Assembly (NCBI GenBank): GCA_003513845.1
Contig: DOTB01000006.1
Location: 1 to 22,143 of the forward strand
Length of the DNA: 22,143 bases
Reading direction: 5' to 3'
From: Candidatus Atribacteria bacterium
GTDB lineage: Bacteria; Atribacterota; Phoenicimicrobiia; Phoenicimicrobiales; Phoenicimicrobiaceae
A program made the position numbers and the translations under genes. Under the pieces are notes generated by a model that was not told the origin of the DNA, did not search any database, and saw nothing but the letters and a program-made list of their open reading frames with translations. Of this stretch, positions 1 through 6,622 are shown piece by piece (within the stretch, counting starts at the first letter, position 1; every line of letters starts with the position of its first letter).

Positions 1-38
1 CCGGTTTTATCTTTTATTTGACAGATACGATATTTTAT

Positions 39-67
39 TTGACAATATAATTTAACTATGGTATTAA
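39..67 (+). promoter_or_regulatory. Probable sigma-70 promoter of metK
   Basis: TTGACA at 39-44 and TATTAA at 62-67 are 17 nt apart, which would start transcription near 74, just ahead of the SAM riboswitch. A second TTGACA lies at 18-23 inside a direct repeat of TTTTATTTGACA (12-23 and 33-44), so an alternative or tandem promoter is possible. A TATAAT at 46-51 is too far from the first -35 box (22 nt) to pair well with it. Confidence 0.6.
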
Positions 68-88
68 TGACTATATAAAAATATCATA

Positions 89-206
89 CTCTTATCAAGA
101 GTTGGTGGAGGGACGGGCCCTAAGAAACCCAGCAACCTATAATGTTATTTTTAAAACATTATGTTGGTGCTAATTCCCACGGAAGAACAATTCCGGGAGA
201 TAAGAA
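89..206 (+). promoter_or_regulatory. SAM-I riboswitch (S-box) aptamer
   Basis: The segment has the S-box hallmarks in order: closing helix strand CTTATC, then AGAG, the conserved GGGCCC..GAAACCCAGCAACC-type core (115-137), a variable hairpin, GGTGCTAATTCC (166-177), and the return strand GATAAG at 199-204. It binds S-adenosylmethionine and normally shuts off methionine/SAM genes when SAM is plentiful. It sits directly before metK, the SAM synthetase gene, and is followed by an intrinsic terminator, so control by premature termination is expected. Confidence 0.96.
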
Positions 207-215
207 AAAAAGATT

Positions 216-245
216 ACCTCTTCGGTATTGAAGGGGGTTTTTTAT
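216..245 (+). terminator. Riboswitch expression-platform terminator
   Basis: CCTCTTC (217-223) pairs with GAAGGGG (230-236) across a 6-nt loop and is followed by six T residues (238-243). It lies between the SAM aptamer and the metK ribosome-binding site, as expected for SAM-induced transcription termination. Confidence 0.85.
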
Positions 246-273
246 TTATAAATTAAAAAAGGAGATGTTAGAT

Positions 274-1467
274 TTGAAAGACAAATACTTATTTACTTCA
301 GAATCCGTTACGGAAGGACATCCAGATAAAATTGCAGATCAAATATCTGATGCCATACTGGATGCTATCTACGAAAAAGATCCTTATGGAAGGGTAGCAG
401 TAGAAACTTTGGTAGCAACTGGATTGGTTTTAATTGCGGGACAGATTACTACAAAATGTTATGTTGATATCCCCAAAATAGTTCGCCAGGTTGTTCGAGA
501 AATTGGTTACACCAGGGCTAAGTTTGGATTTGATTGTGATACTTGCGCAGTATTAACTTCCATTGATGAACAATCTAAGGACATAGATTTAGGAGTCAGT
601 AAATCTTTGGAAGTAAAAAAGTCAAAAGTAGCGAAAAATGATATCGAAACTATTGGTGCAGGTGATCAGGGAATGATGTTTGGTTATGCTTGTAGAGAAA
701 CGCCGGAACTGATGCCTCTTCCTATAATTTTGGCTCATAAATTGACTTATCGACTGGCAGAAACACGGAAAAAGAAGATAATTCCCTACCTTCGGCCAGA
801 TGGAAAATCTCAGGTTACAGTAGAATATGAAAATGGAGATCCAAAAAGAGTAGAGGCAATAGTAATTGCTGCCCAACATCATCCTGATATTTCTAATGAA
901 ACTATACAGAGAGACATTAAAGAAAAGGTAATCAATTATATTATACCTCAAAAGTATTTAGATGAAAATACCAAATATTTCATTAACACTACAGGGAGAT
1001 TTGTTATGGGTGGTCCCCAAGCAGATACAGGGCTTACAGGTAGAAAGATAATTGTTGATACCTATGGTGGAGTAGGGAGTCATGGTGGAGGTTGTTTTTC
1101 GGGAAAAGATCCTACCAAAGTAGATAGGTCAGGTAGCTATGCTGCCCGATATGTAGCCAAAAATATTGTTGCTGCAGGAATAGCTGATAAATGTGAGATA
1201 CAAATTGCTTACGCGATTGGAGTAGCTCATCCTGTATCTATTATGGTTGATACTTTTGGAACAGAAAAAATACCTCAACAAAAGATATTAGAAATAATTA
1301 ATAAAAATTTTGATTTACGCCCAGAAGCAATAATTAGACACTTAAAACTTAGAAGACCGATATTTAAAAAAACAGCTGTTTATGGTCATTTTGGAAGAGA
1401 AGATAAAGATTTTACCTGGGAAAGAACTGATAAAGTTGAGATATTAAAAAAAGAAGCAGAATTGTAA
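274..1467 (+). CDS. metK: S-adenosylmethionine synthetase
   Basis: MetK makes S-adenosylmethionine from methionine and ATP, releasing phosphate and diphosphate, in the cytoplasm. The 397-aa product is of normal length. Visible signatures are [13 protein letters not shown] near the N-terminus (catalytic His16), [12 protein letters not shown] (from residue 128) and the glycine-rich [16 protein letters not shown] loop (from about residue 271). An ATG at 265 abuts the Shine-Dalgarno AAAGGAG with no spacing, whereas TTG at 274 has a 9-nt spacing and gives the usual N-terminus (M-K-D-K-Y-L-F-T-S), so I chose the TTG start. The gene is under the SAM-I riboswitch. The next gene is a homocysteine methyltransferase, so methionine formation and use are side by side. 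Confidence 0.97.
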   Translation: MKDKYLFTSESVTEGHPDKIADQISDAILDAIYEKDPYGRVAVETLVATGLVLIAGQITTKCYVDIPKIVRQVVREIGYTRAKFGFDCDTCAVLTSIDEQSKDIDLGVSKSLEVKKSKVAKNDIETIGAGDQGMMFGYACRETPELMPLPIILAHKLTYRLAETRKKKIIPYLRPDGKSQVTVEYENGDPKRVEAIVIAAQHHPDISNETIQRDIKEKVINYIIPQKYLDENTKYFINTTGRFVMGGPQADTGLTGRKIIVDTYGGVGSHGGGCFSGKDPTKVDRSGSYAARYVAKNIVAAGIADKCEIQIAYAIGVAHPVSIMVDTFGTEKIPQQKILEIINKNFDLRPEAIIRHLKLRRPIFKKTAVYGHFGREDKDFTWERTDKVEILKKEAEL

Positions 1468-1468
1468 T

Positions 1469-1499
1469 AGTATCTCGTAAATCGTATCTTGTAAAATAA
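1469..1499. repeat. Short GTATC-phrase repeat after metK
   Basis: AGTATCTCGTAAATCGTATC is a degenerate member of the short-phrase family built from GTATCGAGTAT-like units seen at 9366, 9752, 11665, 12899, 19938 and 22113. It begins 2 nt after the metK stop codon. Confidence 0.5.
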
Positions 1500-1516
1500 C
1501 TACAAATTATTAAATC

Positions 1517-1587
1517 TGTCATTGAGAGGCGAAGCCGTGGCAATCTTGCCGGGATTACTTCGGTCGTTTTACTCGCTCGCAATGACA
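1517..1587. repeat. Small inverted-repeat element (GTCATTG...CAATGAC)
   Basis: The 70-nt segment starts with GTCATTG (1518-1524) and ends with CAATGAC (1580-1586), with GAGGCGAAGCC and the roughly complementary GGTCGTTTTACTCGCTCG inside. It resembles the widespread bacterial dispersed repeat of the form GTCATTGCGAGG...CCTCGCAATGAC. It is far more GC-rich than its surroundings and lies between metK and the homocysteine methyltransferase gene. Only one copy is in the window. Confidence 0.75.
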
Positions 1588-1641
1588 AAATATTCTTTAC
1601 GAGGTGCAAACAACGAATTAGTAATAAAGGAGCATTTCATT

Positions 1642-2565
1642 TTGAAAAAAAATATTATTATCAAAGAAGAGATAAAACAAAAATTAAATAAAGGTCCTTT
1701 ACTAATCGATGGTGCTATGGGCACTATGCTTCAAAAATATGGGCTTGGTCAGGGAGAATGTTCTGAGGGATGGAATATATCTCATCCACAAATAGTTGAA
1801 AATATTCATCGAGAATACATAAAGGCTGGAGTAGATATAATTTTAACTAATACATTTGGTGCCAATAGGATTAAACTAAATAATTTTAATAAGGGGGAAG
1901 ATACTCTAAAGATAAATAAATTAGCTGTAAATCTTGCCCGAGAAGCCGTAAAAAAAGAACGAAGTAAGGAAAAAAGGATATTTATTGCTGGCTCTGTGGG
2001 ACCTACAGGGAAAATCTTAGAGCCCTACGGTGAATTAAAAAAAGACGAAGTATATAAAAACTATTTAGAACAAATTCTAATTTTAGAAAGAGAAGGTATA
2101 GATTTAGTAATTTTAGAAACTTTCTATGATCTTGAAGAAATAAAAGCTGCACTAAGAGCAGTGAAAGAAAATACTGACTTAATGGTTATAGCTTCTATGA
2201 CTTTTGATAAAAATTTAAAAACAATATATGGTGTGGATTCAAAAAAAGCAGCGAAAGTTCTTGAAAGTGAAGGTGCTGACGGAGTAGGAGCTAATTGTGG
2301 GACGGGACCAGATATTTTGTATGAGGTTATGAAAATAATGAAAAAAGTAAGCAATACTTATTTAATGGTTGAACCAAATGCGGGAATTCCTGAAATTGTT
2401 GAAGGAAGAGTGATTTATCCGATAAGTCCAGAAATAATGGCTATGTATGCTGAAAAATTTGTTAGGTTAGGAATGCACCTGATTGGAGGATGTTGTGGAA
2501 CTACTCCATTGCATATTAAAATAATTTCTGATAGAATTAAAAATAAATTTTTAAAAAAGAATTAA
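1642..2565 (+). CDS. Homocysteine S-methyltransferase domain protein (MetH N-terminal type)
   Basis: The 307-aa product is the zinc-dependent homocysteine-binding barrel found at the N-terminus of cobalamin-dependent methionine synthase. It would activate homocysteine as a zinc thiolate for methyl transfer. Visible are DGAMGTMLQ near the N-terminus, GANCGTGP and GGCCGTTP. The zinc-ligand cysteines are C219, C284 and C285, and their spacing (65, 1) is the same as in the Thermotoga MetH domain. The pterin and cobalamin domains of a full MetH are absent, so they must be encoded elsewhere, or another methyl donor is used. TTG at 1642 is the chosen start: it follows AAAGGAG (1626-1632) by 9 nt, while upstream in-frame codons run through the dispersed repeat. 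It may be co-transcribed with metK. Confidence 0.88.
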   Translation: MKKNIIIKEEIKQKLNKGPLLIDGAMGTMLQKYGLGQGECSEGWNISHPQIVENIHREYIKAGVDIILTNTFGANRIKLNNFNKGEDTLKINKLAVNLAREAVKKERSKEKRIFIAGSVGPTGKILEPYGELKKDEVYKNYLEQILILEREGIDLVILETFYDLEEIKAALRAVKENTDLMVIASMTFDKNLKTIYGVDSKKAAKVLESEGADGVGANCGTGPDILYEVMKIMKKVSNTYLMVEPNAGIPEIVEGRVIYPISPEIMAMYAEKFVRLGMHLIGGCCGTTPLHIKIISDRIKNKFLKKN

Positions 2566-2619
2566 AAGAAGATATTTAAGGGTACCATTTCCTTTACCTG
2601 TTTTCACCAGTATATTTTG

Positions 2620-2702
2620 CTTGATTAAAGAGACAAGATTGAATCAGAAAAAAGGGAATTCCAAAGGAAAGAATTCCTTCTTGAATATCTTGTATAATCA
2701 AG
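2620..2702 (+). promoter_or_regulatory. Long imperfect hairpin in the pilT1 leader
   Basis: Three nested helices can be read directly: CTTGATTA (2620-2627) with TAATCAAG (2695-2702), ACAAGAT (2633-2639) with ATCTTGT (2687-2693), and GGAATTC (2655-2661) with GAATTCC (2671-2677). Together they make an 83-nt rod ending 8 nt before the pilT1 Shine-Dalgarno. There is no U-run, so it is not a terminator. The inner ACAAGAT/ATCTTGT helix resembles the terminal helix of the element before pilT2 (5231-5360). Function unknown. Confidence 0.6.
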
Positions 2703-2728
2703 AAAAATATAAGGAGAAAAATAATAAG

Positions 2729-3793
2729 ATGGATATAAGGAAATTATTGTCTATAGCCAAAGAAAGAGATGCTTCGGATTTACATATCACAGTAGGAGTT
2801 TCTCCAGTTTTACGAATAAATGGAAATCTAAAAAAATTAAATTTTCCAGAGTTAACCTTTGAAGATGTTCATGAAATGATTTATAGTATAATTAATGATG
2901 AACAAAAAAGTAAATATAAAGAATTTCATGAGTTAGATTTCTCTTTTGAATTAGAAAATGTTGCAAGATTTAGAATTAATATTTTTCAGACTCGTAGAGG
3001 TGAAGCTGCAGCTTTTAGATTGATACCGGAAAAAATAAAATCGCTCGAAGAGTTAAATTTACCAAAGGAAATAACTTACTTCACAAAAAAATCAAAGGGC
3101 TTCGTAATAGTTACAGGTCCTACTGGTAGTGGAAAAACTACTACTCTGGCTACTTTAATAGATATTATAAATAGAGAAAAATATAATCATATTATCACTA
3201 TTGAAGATCCTCTTGAATTTATCCATGCTCACAAAAATAGTGTAATAGACCAAAGAGAGGTTGGTACTCATACCGATTCTTTTTCTTATGCCTTACGCAG
3301 TGCTTTAAGAGAAGACCCTGATGTAATTCTGGTGGGGGAAATGAGAGACTTGGAAACAATTTCTATGGCTGTAACTGCAGCTGAAACCGGACATTTAGTA
3401 TTCTCTACCCTTCATACTAATAGTGCAGCTGAAACTGTAGAAAGAATAATAAACGTATTCCCTCCCTATCAACAGAGTCAAATTAGAACGCAGGTTGCTG
3501 AATCTCTTTTGGGTATTGTTGCACAAACATTGTTGCCTACCATAGATGGAGAAGGTAGAGTACCAGCTATCGAATTAATGGTTGCTACACCTGCAATTAG
3601 AAATATAATAAGAGAAGAAAAAATTCATCAAATGCCGGCAATTATACAAATGGGTCGAAAAGATGGTATGATAAGTTTAGACCAATCTTTAAAAGAATTA
3701 CTAATTGAAGGAAAAATTAGTAGAGAAGAGGCTATAAAAAAGGCAATAGATAAAAATGTATTTATGCAAACCCACAGAAACTTTAAAAGTTAG
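2729..3793 (+). CDS. pilT: Type IV pilus retraction ATPase PilT (paralogue 1)
   Basis: PilT is a hexameric cytoplasmic ATPase that drives pilus depolymerisation and twitching. The 354-aa product has the PilT order: N-terminal PAS-like region (1-100), Walker A GPTGSGKTTT from G130, acidic box ITIEDPLEF, Walker B DPDVILVGEMRD from D196, His box STLHTN (H229, N231), and the PilT-specific AIRNIIRE motif at 289-296. I start it at ATG 2729, preceded by AAGGAG at 2711-2716. The frame stays open upstream to 2621, but that part is the leader hairpin and has no counterpart in PilT2. It is very similar along its whole length to PilT2 at 5398. No assembly genes (pilC, pilM-Q, pilin) are in the window. 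Confidence 0.95.
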   Translation: MDIRKLLSIAKERDASDLHITVGVSPVLRINGNLKKLNFPELTFEDVHEMIYSIINDEQKSKYKEFHELDFSFELENVARFRINIFQTRRGEAAAFRLIPEKIKSLEELNLPKEITYFTKKSKGFVIVTGPTGSGKTTTLATLIDIINREKYNHIITIEDPLEFIHAHKNSVIDQREVGTHTDSFSYALRSALREDPDVILVGEMRDLETISMAVTAAETGHLVFSTLHTNSAAETVERIINVFPPYQQSQIRTQVAESLLGIVAQTLLPTIDGEGRVPAIELMVATPAIRNIIREEKIHQMPAIIQMGRKDGMISLDQSLKELLIEGKISREEAIKKAIDKNVFMQTHRNFKS

Positions 3794-3856
3794 TCTAAAA
3801 TTTAGTTCACCATCCGAATTTTATTCATGATTCAACTTTATGGCTTCTGAAAGAAT

Positions 3857-3885
3857 TTGACTTTTTAATGTTAATTATATAAAAT
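3857..3885 (+). promoter_or_regulatory. Probable sigma-70 promoter upstream of the T-box
   Basis: TTGACT (3857-3862) and TAAAAT (3880-3885) are separated by exactly 17 nt, giving a start near 3892. This is one of the best promoter matches in the window. A transcript from here would run first through an inverted-repeat element (3904-4087) and then into the T-box leader. Confidence 0.6.
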
Positions 3886-3903
3886 TTTATACAATGATTA
3901 CTA

Positions 3904-4087
3904 CCCAAAAAGTAAATAATGTGGGAATGTAGGGGCACGATGCATCGTGCCCACAGGAAACATTAAGCAATAATATGGTGAGGGCACAATTCATTGTGCC
4001 CCTACAATATAATTATTACCAAAAGCCAAAATTTATTCTGAATTTGTTTATAAAACACTTTATAAAATATTTTTAGAGCTTTTTGGG
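3904..4087. repeat. Inverted-repeat element (MITE-like), copy 1
   Basis: The copy is bounded by CCCAAAAAG (3904-3912) and CTTTTTGGG (4079-4087), a perfect 9-bp terminal inverted repeat that continues imperfectly outward. Inside is the core 3928-4006: TGTAGGGGCACGATGCATCG and onward, then GGGCACAATTCATTGTGCCC and CCTACA. This forms two strong hairpins, and the core's own ends (TGTAGGGGCAC / GTGCCCCTACA) are also inverted. It has no coding capacity. Other copies are at 4407, 7913 and 9481. Confidence 0.85.
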
Positions 4088-4114
4088 GAATAATAATACA
4101 ATTAAAAAATAATA

Positions 4115-4356
4115 TTTTATAAAAGATAGGAGAGTAGATTATCTTTTATATTAAAGAGTAAATTTAGAAAAAAGATAATCGAAAGACCCCTAATAAGTTA
4201 ATTAAGTTGAAAAATTATTTATATAGTAAACTTAATCGGATAGCTGCCGTTAATCAGCTAATAAGCGGAGTGGATAAATTCTCATTCAAGCAGGGTGGCA
4301 CCGCGAGAAAATCTCGTCCCTGATGGTACTTTAATAGTATTATCAGGGATTTTTTT
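4115..4356 (+). promoter_or_regulatory. T-box leader, probably aspartate-specific
   Basis: The canonical T-box AGGGTGGCACCGCG is at 4292-4305, followed by a terminator (4317-4356). Upstream are Stem I, a Stem II helix (ATTAAGTT / AACTTAAT) and a GCCGTTA...AATAAGCGGAGTGG region matching the Stem IIA/B pseudoknot. In Stem I, AGTA (4133-4136) faces GAAA (4181-4184) across an 11-bp perfect helix (4137-4147 / 4170-4180). By analogy with the B. subtilis glyQS leader, where GAAA is followed by specifier GGC, the specifier here is GAC (4185-4187), an Asp codon. TGGC in the T-box calls for discriminator G73, which fits tRNA-Asp. The specifier is usually followed by a purine and here is followed by C, so the amino acid is less certain than the T-box itself. 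The next gene is not a synthetase. Confidence 0.93.
4317..4356 (+). terminator. T-box attenuator terminator
   Basis: TCCCTGATGGTAC (4317-4329) pairs with GTATTATCAGGGA (4337-4349, with a G-U pair), followed by seven T residues (4350-4356). Its 5' strand overlaps the antiterminator, as expected for tRNA-dependent antitermination. Confidence 0.9.
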
Positions 4357-4406
4357 AATAGTAATAGAAAATAAAAATTTATCAGGGAATAATAATATAG
4401 TTGAAA

Positions 4407-4650
4407 TCAAAAAAAGTAAATAAAATAGTAAGGTTGGGGAACGATGCATCATTAATGTAAGTGCATGATGCCATTAATGTAGAGGCACGATGCATCGTGC
4501 CCACAGGAGAAATTAAGCAGCAATATGGAAGAGGGCACAATTCATTGTGCCCCTACAACATAATTATTGCCAAAAAATAATAATTTGCTATAAAAATATC
4601 TACAGTGTACGATGTATTTAACCTGTTGAAAATATTTTTGGCTTTTTGAG
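4407..4650. repeat. Inverted-repeat element (MITE-like), copy 2
   Basis: The ends are degenerate, TCAAAAAAAG (4407-4416) and CTTTTTGAG (4642-4650). The core with CACGATGCATCGTGCCC and GGGCACAATTCATTGTGCCC is intact at about 4480-4561. A small internal duplication (two ATTAATGTA-initiated units near 4450-4480) makes this copy about 50 nt longer than copies 1 and 4. It fills most of the gap between the T-box and the MshEN gene, which otherwise shows nothing but an AT-rich spacer and a ribosome-binding site. Confidence 0.8.
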
Positions 4651-4698
4651 GTATAACCAGAATGTTATATAAAAATATAAAGGGGGAAATATATTAAG

Positions 4699-5160
4699 AT
4701 GAATCAGGATAAAAAAAAGATAAAAAATCCTAAAAAATTAGGAGAAATTTTAGTTTATTACAAAATTATTACTAAACAACAACTAGAGGAGGCATTAGAT
4801 ATTCAAAAAAATACTATAAAAAGAATAGGAGAAATATTAATTGATAGAGGATGGGTTACTCAAGATGAAATAAATTGGACTTTGGGTAAACAATTAGATA
4901 TCCCCTATGTTCAAATAAATATTGAAAATATTAACACCCAGTTAGCTAAAAATATTCCCGAATATACTCTTAGGAGATTTAAATTCCTTCCTTTGATTGA
5001 ATTAAATGGCGAATTAGTAATTGCTATGGCTGACCCTACTGATGAAGAAGCTAAAGAAATGATTAATGAGATTACCAATAGTAAATTGAAAATAGTATTG
5101 GCTTCATACAAAAATATTAATAATATACTCGACCTTATATTTACAAAGAAAAATATTTAA
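4699..5160 (+). CDS. Stand-alone MshEN / T2SSE N-terminal domain protein
   Basis: The 153-aa product corresponds to the N-terminal regulatory domain of PilB/GspE-type ATPases with no ATPase domain attached. Two tandem motif starts, KLGEIL (13-18) and RIGEIL (42-47), each followed by a pattern like xxxxIITKQQLEEAL, match the c-di-GMP-binding MshEN repeats. The C-terminal half (from about residue 70) matches the rest of the T2SSE_N fold (IPEYTLRRFKFLPL, VIAMADPTDEE). The same two motifs are at the same positions (12-14 and 42-44) in PilB at 15108, which suggests it arose by duplication of, or splitting from, a PilB. It is encoded between the two pilT genes. A plausible role is sensing c-di-GMP and modulating the pilus motors, but this is inference. 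The ribosome-binding site AAAGGGGG precedes ATG 4699. Confidence 0.85.
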   Translation: MNQDKKKIKNPKKLGEILVYYKIITKQQLEEALDIQKNTIKRIGEILIDRGWVTQDEINWTLGKQLDIPYVQINIENINTQLAKNIPEYTLRRFKFLPLIELNGELVIAMADPTDEEAKEMINEITNSKLKIVLASYKNINNILDLIFTKKNI

Positions 5161-5230
5161 TGTCATCGAAATATCAAAGAAATTCCGATGATAAAAGGTA
5201 AGTTATTTTGCCCGTTTTCAAGGGTACAAG

Positions 5231-5360
5231 TTTAAATAAGGAATGGATTTTAACAAGATTGTCAGGAAAAGTGTTGGATAAAACCGAAGAGAAATAACAA
5301 AAGGTATAGGAGTTTCAGGTTTCAGGGGGGAGCTTACTCCTCTGACAATCTTATTTAAAA
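5231..5360 (+). other. Structured two-copy element, copy A (pilT2 leader)
   Basis: This 130-nt stretch matches 12129-12250 along its length (shared blocks AATAAGGAATGG, TTTTAACAAG, TAAAACCGAA, TTACTCC, CTGACAATCTT). AAGATTGTCAG (5255-5265) is perfectly complementary to CTGACAATCTT (5342-5352). GGAG-CTTA-CTCC near the 3' end makes a small hairpin, and TTTTA/TAAAA segments can form an alternative inner helix. It ends 37 nt before the pilT2 start codon and has no U-run. It could be a structured RNA leader or a small mobile repeat; I do not recognise the family. Confidence 0.65.
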
Positions 5361-5397
5361 ATTGTTAAGTTCTAAAATAAACGAAAGGTGGTTAATT

Positions 5398-6456
5398 ATG
5401 GAAATAAATGAACTATTAAGGATAGCCAAAGAAAAGGATGCTTCTGATTTACATCTTAATGTAGGAGTGCCTCCGGTAATTAGGATAAATGGGAAACTAA
5501 CCAAATTAAATTTTCCTGAATTAACTTCAGAAAATACTCATAAAATGATCTATAGTATTCTAAATGAAAAACAGAAGAATGATTTTGAAAGATATGGAGA
5601 ATTGGATTTGTCCTATGAAATAGAAAATGTTTCTCGATTTAGAGTAAATGTGTTCAAACATCGACTTGGAGAAGGAGGAGCGTTTAGATTAATTCCTGAA
5701 AAGATTAAGACTCTTTCCGAGTTAGGTTTACCATCTATTCTTGCCAATTTTTGTGACAAAGATAAGGGATTTGTATTAATTACTGGGCCAACAGGTAGTG
5801 GAAAATCTACTACTTTGGCATCATTGATAGATATAATAAATAATAATAGATACGATAATATAATTACTATTGAAGATCCTATTGAATTTATTCATCACCA
5901 TAAAAACTGTCTTATTTCCCAAAGAGAGATAGGGGCACATACTAGATCTTTTGCAGATGCATTGCGTAATGCCTTGCGAGAGGACCCGGATGTAATATTG
6001 GTGGGAGAGATGAGAGACCTCGAAACCATTTCTATGGCTCTAACTGCTGCTGAGACAGGACATCTGGTATTTTCTACTCTTCATACTATTAGTGCATCAG
6101 AAACTGTGGAGAGGATAATAGATGTATTTCCTCCTCATCAGCAAAACCAGGTAAGAATGCAACTTGCTGGATCTCTTTTGGGGATTGTAGCTCAAACCCT
6201 CTTGCCAACTTTAGATGAAAAAGGAAGAGTTCCGGCGCTAGAAGTGATGATTGCCAATTCTGCAATTAAAAACTTAATAAGAGAAAATAAAGCTTATCAA
6301 ATTCAATCTATGATTCAAATTAGCAAAAAGGAGGGTATGCAAAGTTTAGATCAGTCATTGAAAGATTTATTGATGGAGGGTAAAATTAGTCGTGAAGATG
6401 CGATAAGAAAAGCAATCGACAAAAAGGCATTTGAGAAGCATCAATATAATTATTAG
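5398..6456 (+). CDS. pilT: Type IV pilus retraction ATPase PilT (paralogue 2)
   Basis: This second PilT of 352 aa is nearly collinear with the one at 2729: Walker A at G130 (GPTGSGKSTT), Walker B DPDVILVGEMRD, His box at H229, and a variant of the PilT C-terminal motif, AIKNLIRE. The His box reads HTI here but HTN in paralogue 1 (position 231). I start it at ATG 5398 after AAAGGTGG (5384-5391); an upstream in-frame TTG at 5362 lies at the edge of the structured element. Many bacteria carry two PilT-like ATPases (for example PilT/PilU) with different retraction roles; which is which cannot be told here. The MshEN protein gene lies 237 nt upstream and hisS follows after 166 nt. Confidence 0.95.
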   Translation: MEINELLRIAKEKDASDLHLNVGVPPVIRINGKLTKLNFPELTSENTHKMIYSILNEKQKNDFERYGELDLSYEIENVSRFRVNVFKHRLGEGGAFRLIPEKIKTLSELGLPSILANFCDKDKGFVLITGPTGSGKSTTLASLIDIINNNRYDNIITIEDPIEFIHHHKNCLISQREIGAHTRSFADALRNALREDPDVILVGEMRDLETISMALTAAETGHLVFSTLHTISASETVERIIDVFPPHQQNQVRMQLAGSLLGIVAQTLLPTLDEKGRVPALEVMIANSAIKNLIRENKAYQIQSMIQISKKEGMQSLDQSLKDLLMEGKISREDAIRKAIDKKAFEKHQYNY

Positions 6457-6622
6457 AGTAAATAAATAATTTTTCTGATTTTTTTAATAGATTAACTAAG
6501 AAAAATATAATACTTTACGGTATAAGAATTTGAAAAAAATCATATCTTAAAGTAAGAAATTGGTTTATTATAAAAAAATCAATTTTTACAAAAGATGGTA
6601 AATAATAGAAAGGGAGAAAAAA

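Noticed and set aside
622..951. Reverse-strand open frames opposite metK, the S1 gene and alaS (also near 13521-13931, 14352-14873, 19110-19340, 19512-19856)
   Set aside because: They are shadows of well-conserved genes in another frame; the translations show no family resemblance and have no ribosome-binding sites.
2621..2728. N-terminal extension of PilT1 by 36 residues
   Set aside because: It translates the leader hairpin, is not shared by PilT2 or the PilT family, and ATG 2729 has a ribosome-binding site.
5161..5397. c-di-GMP (GEMM) riboswitch before pilT2, suggested by the MshEN/pilus context
   Set aside because: The conserved GEMM core and its two-helix arrangement with a tetraloop and receptor are not present; the element is instead a match to the 5-FCL leader.
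6457..6622. T-box or other leader RNA directly before hisS
   Set aside because: No AGGGTGG-type T-box, terminator or other conserved structure is visible; only AT-rich spacer and a ribosome-binding site.
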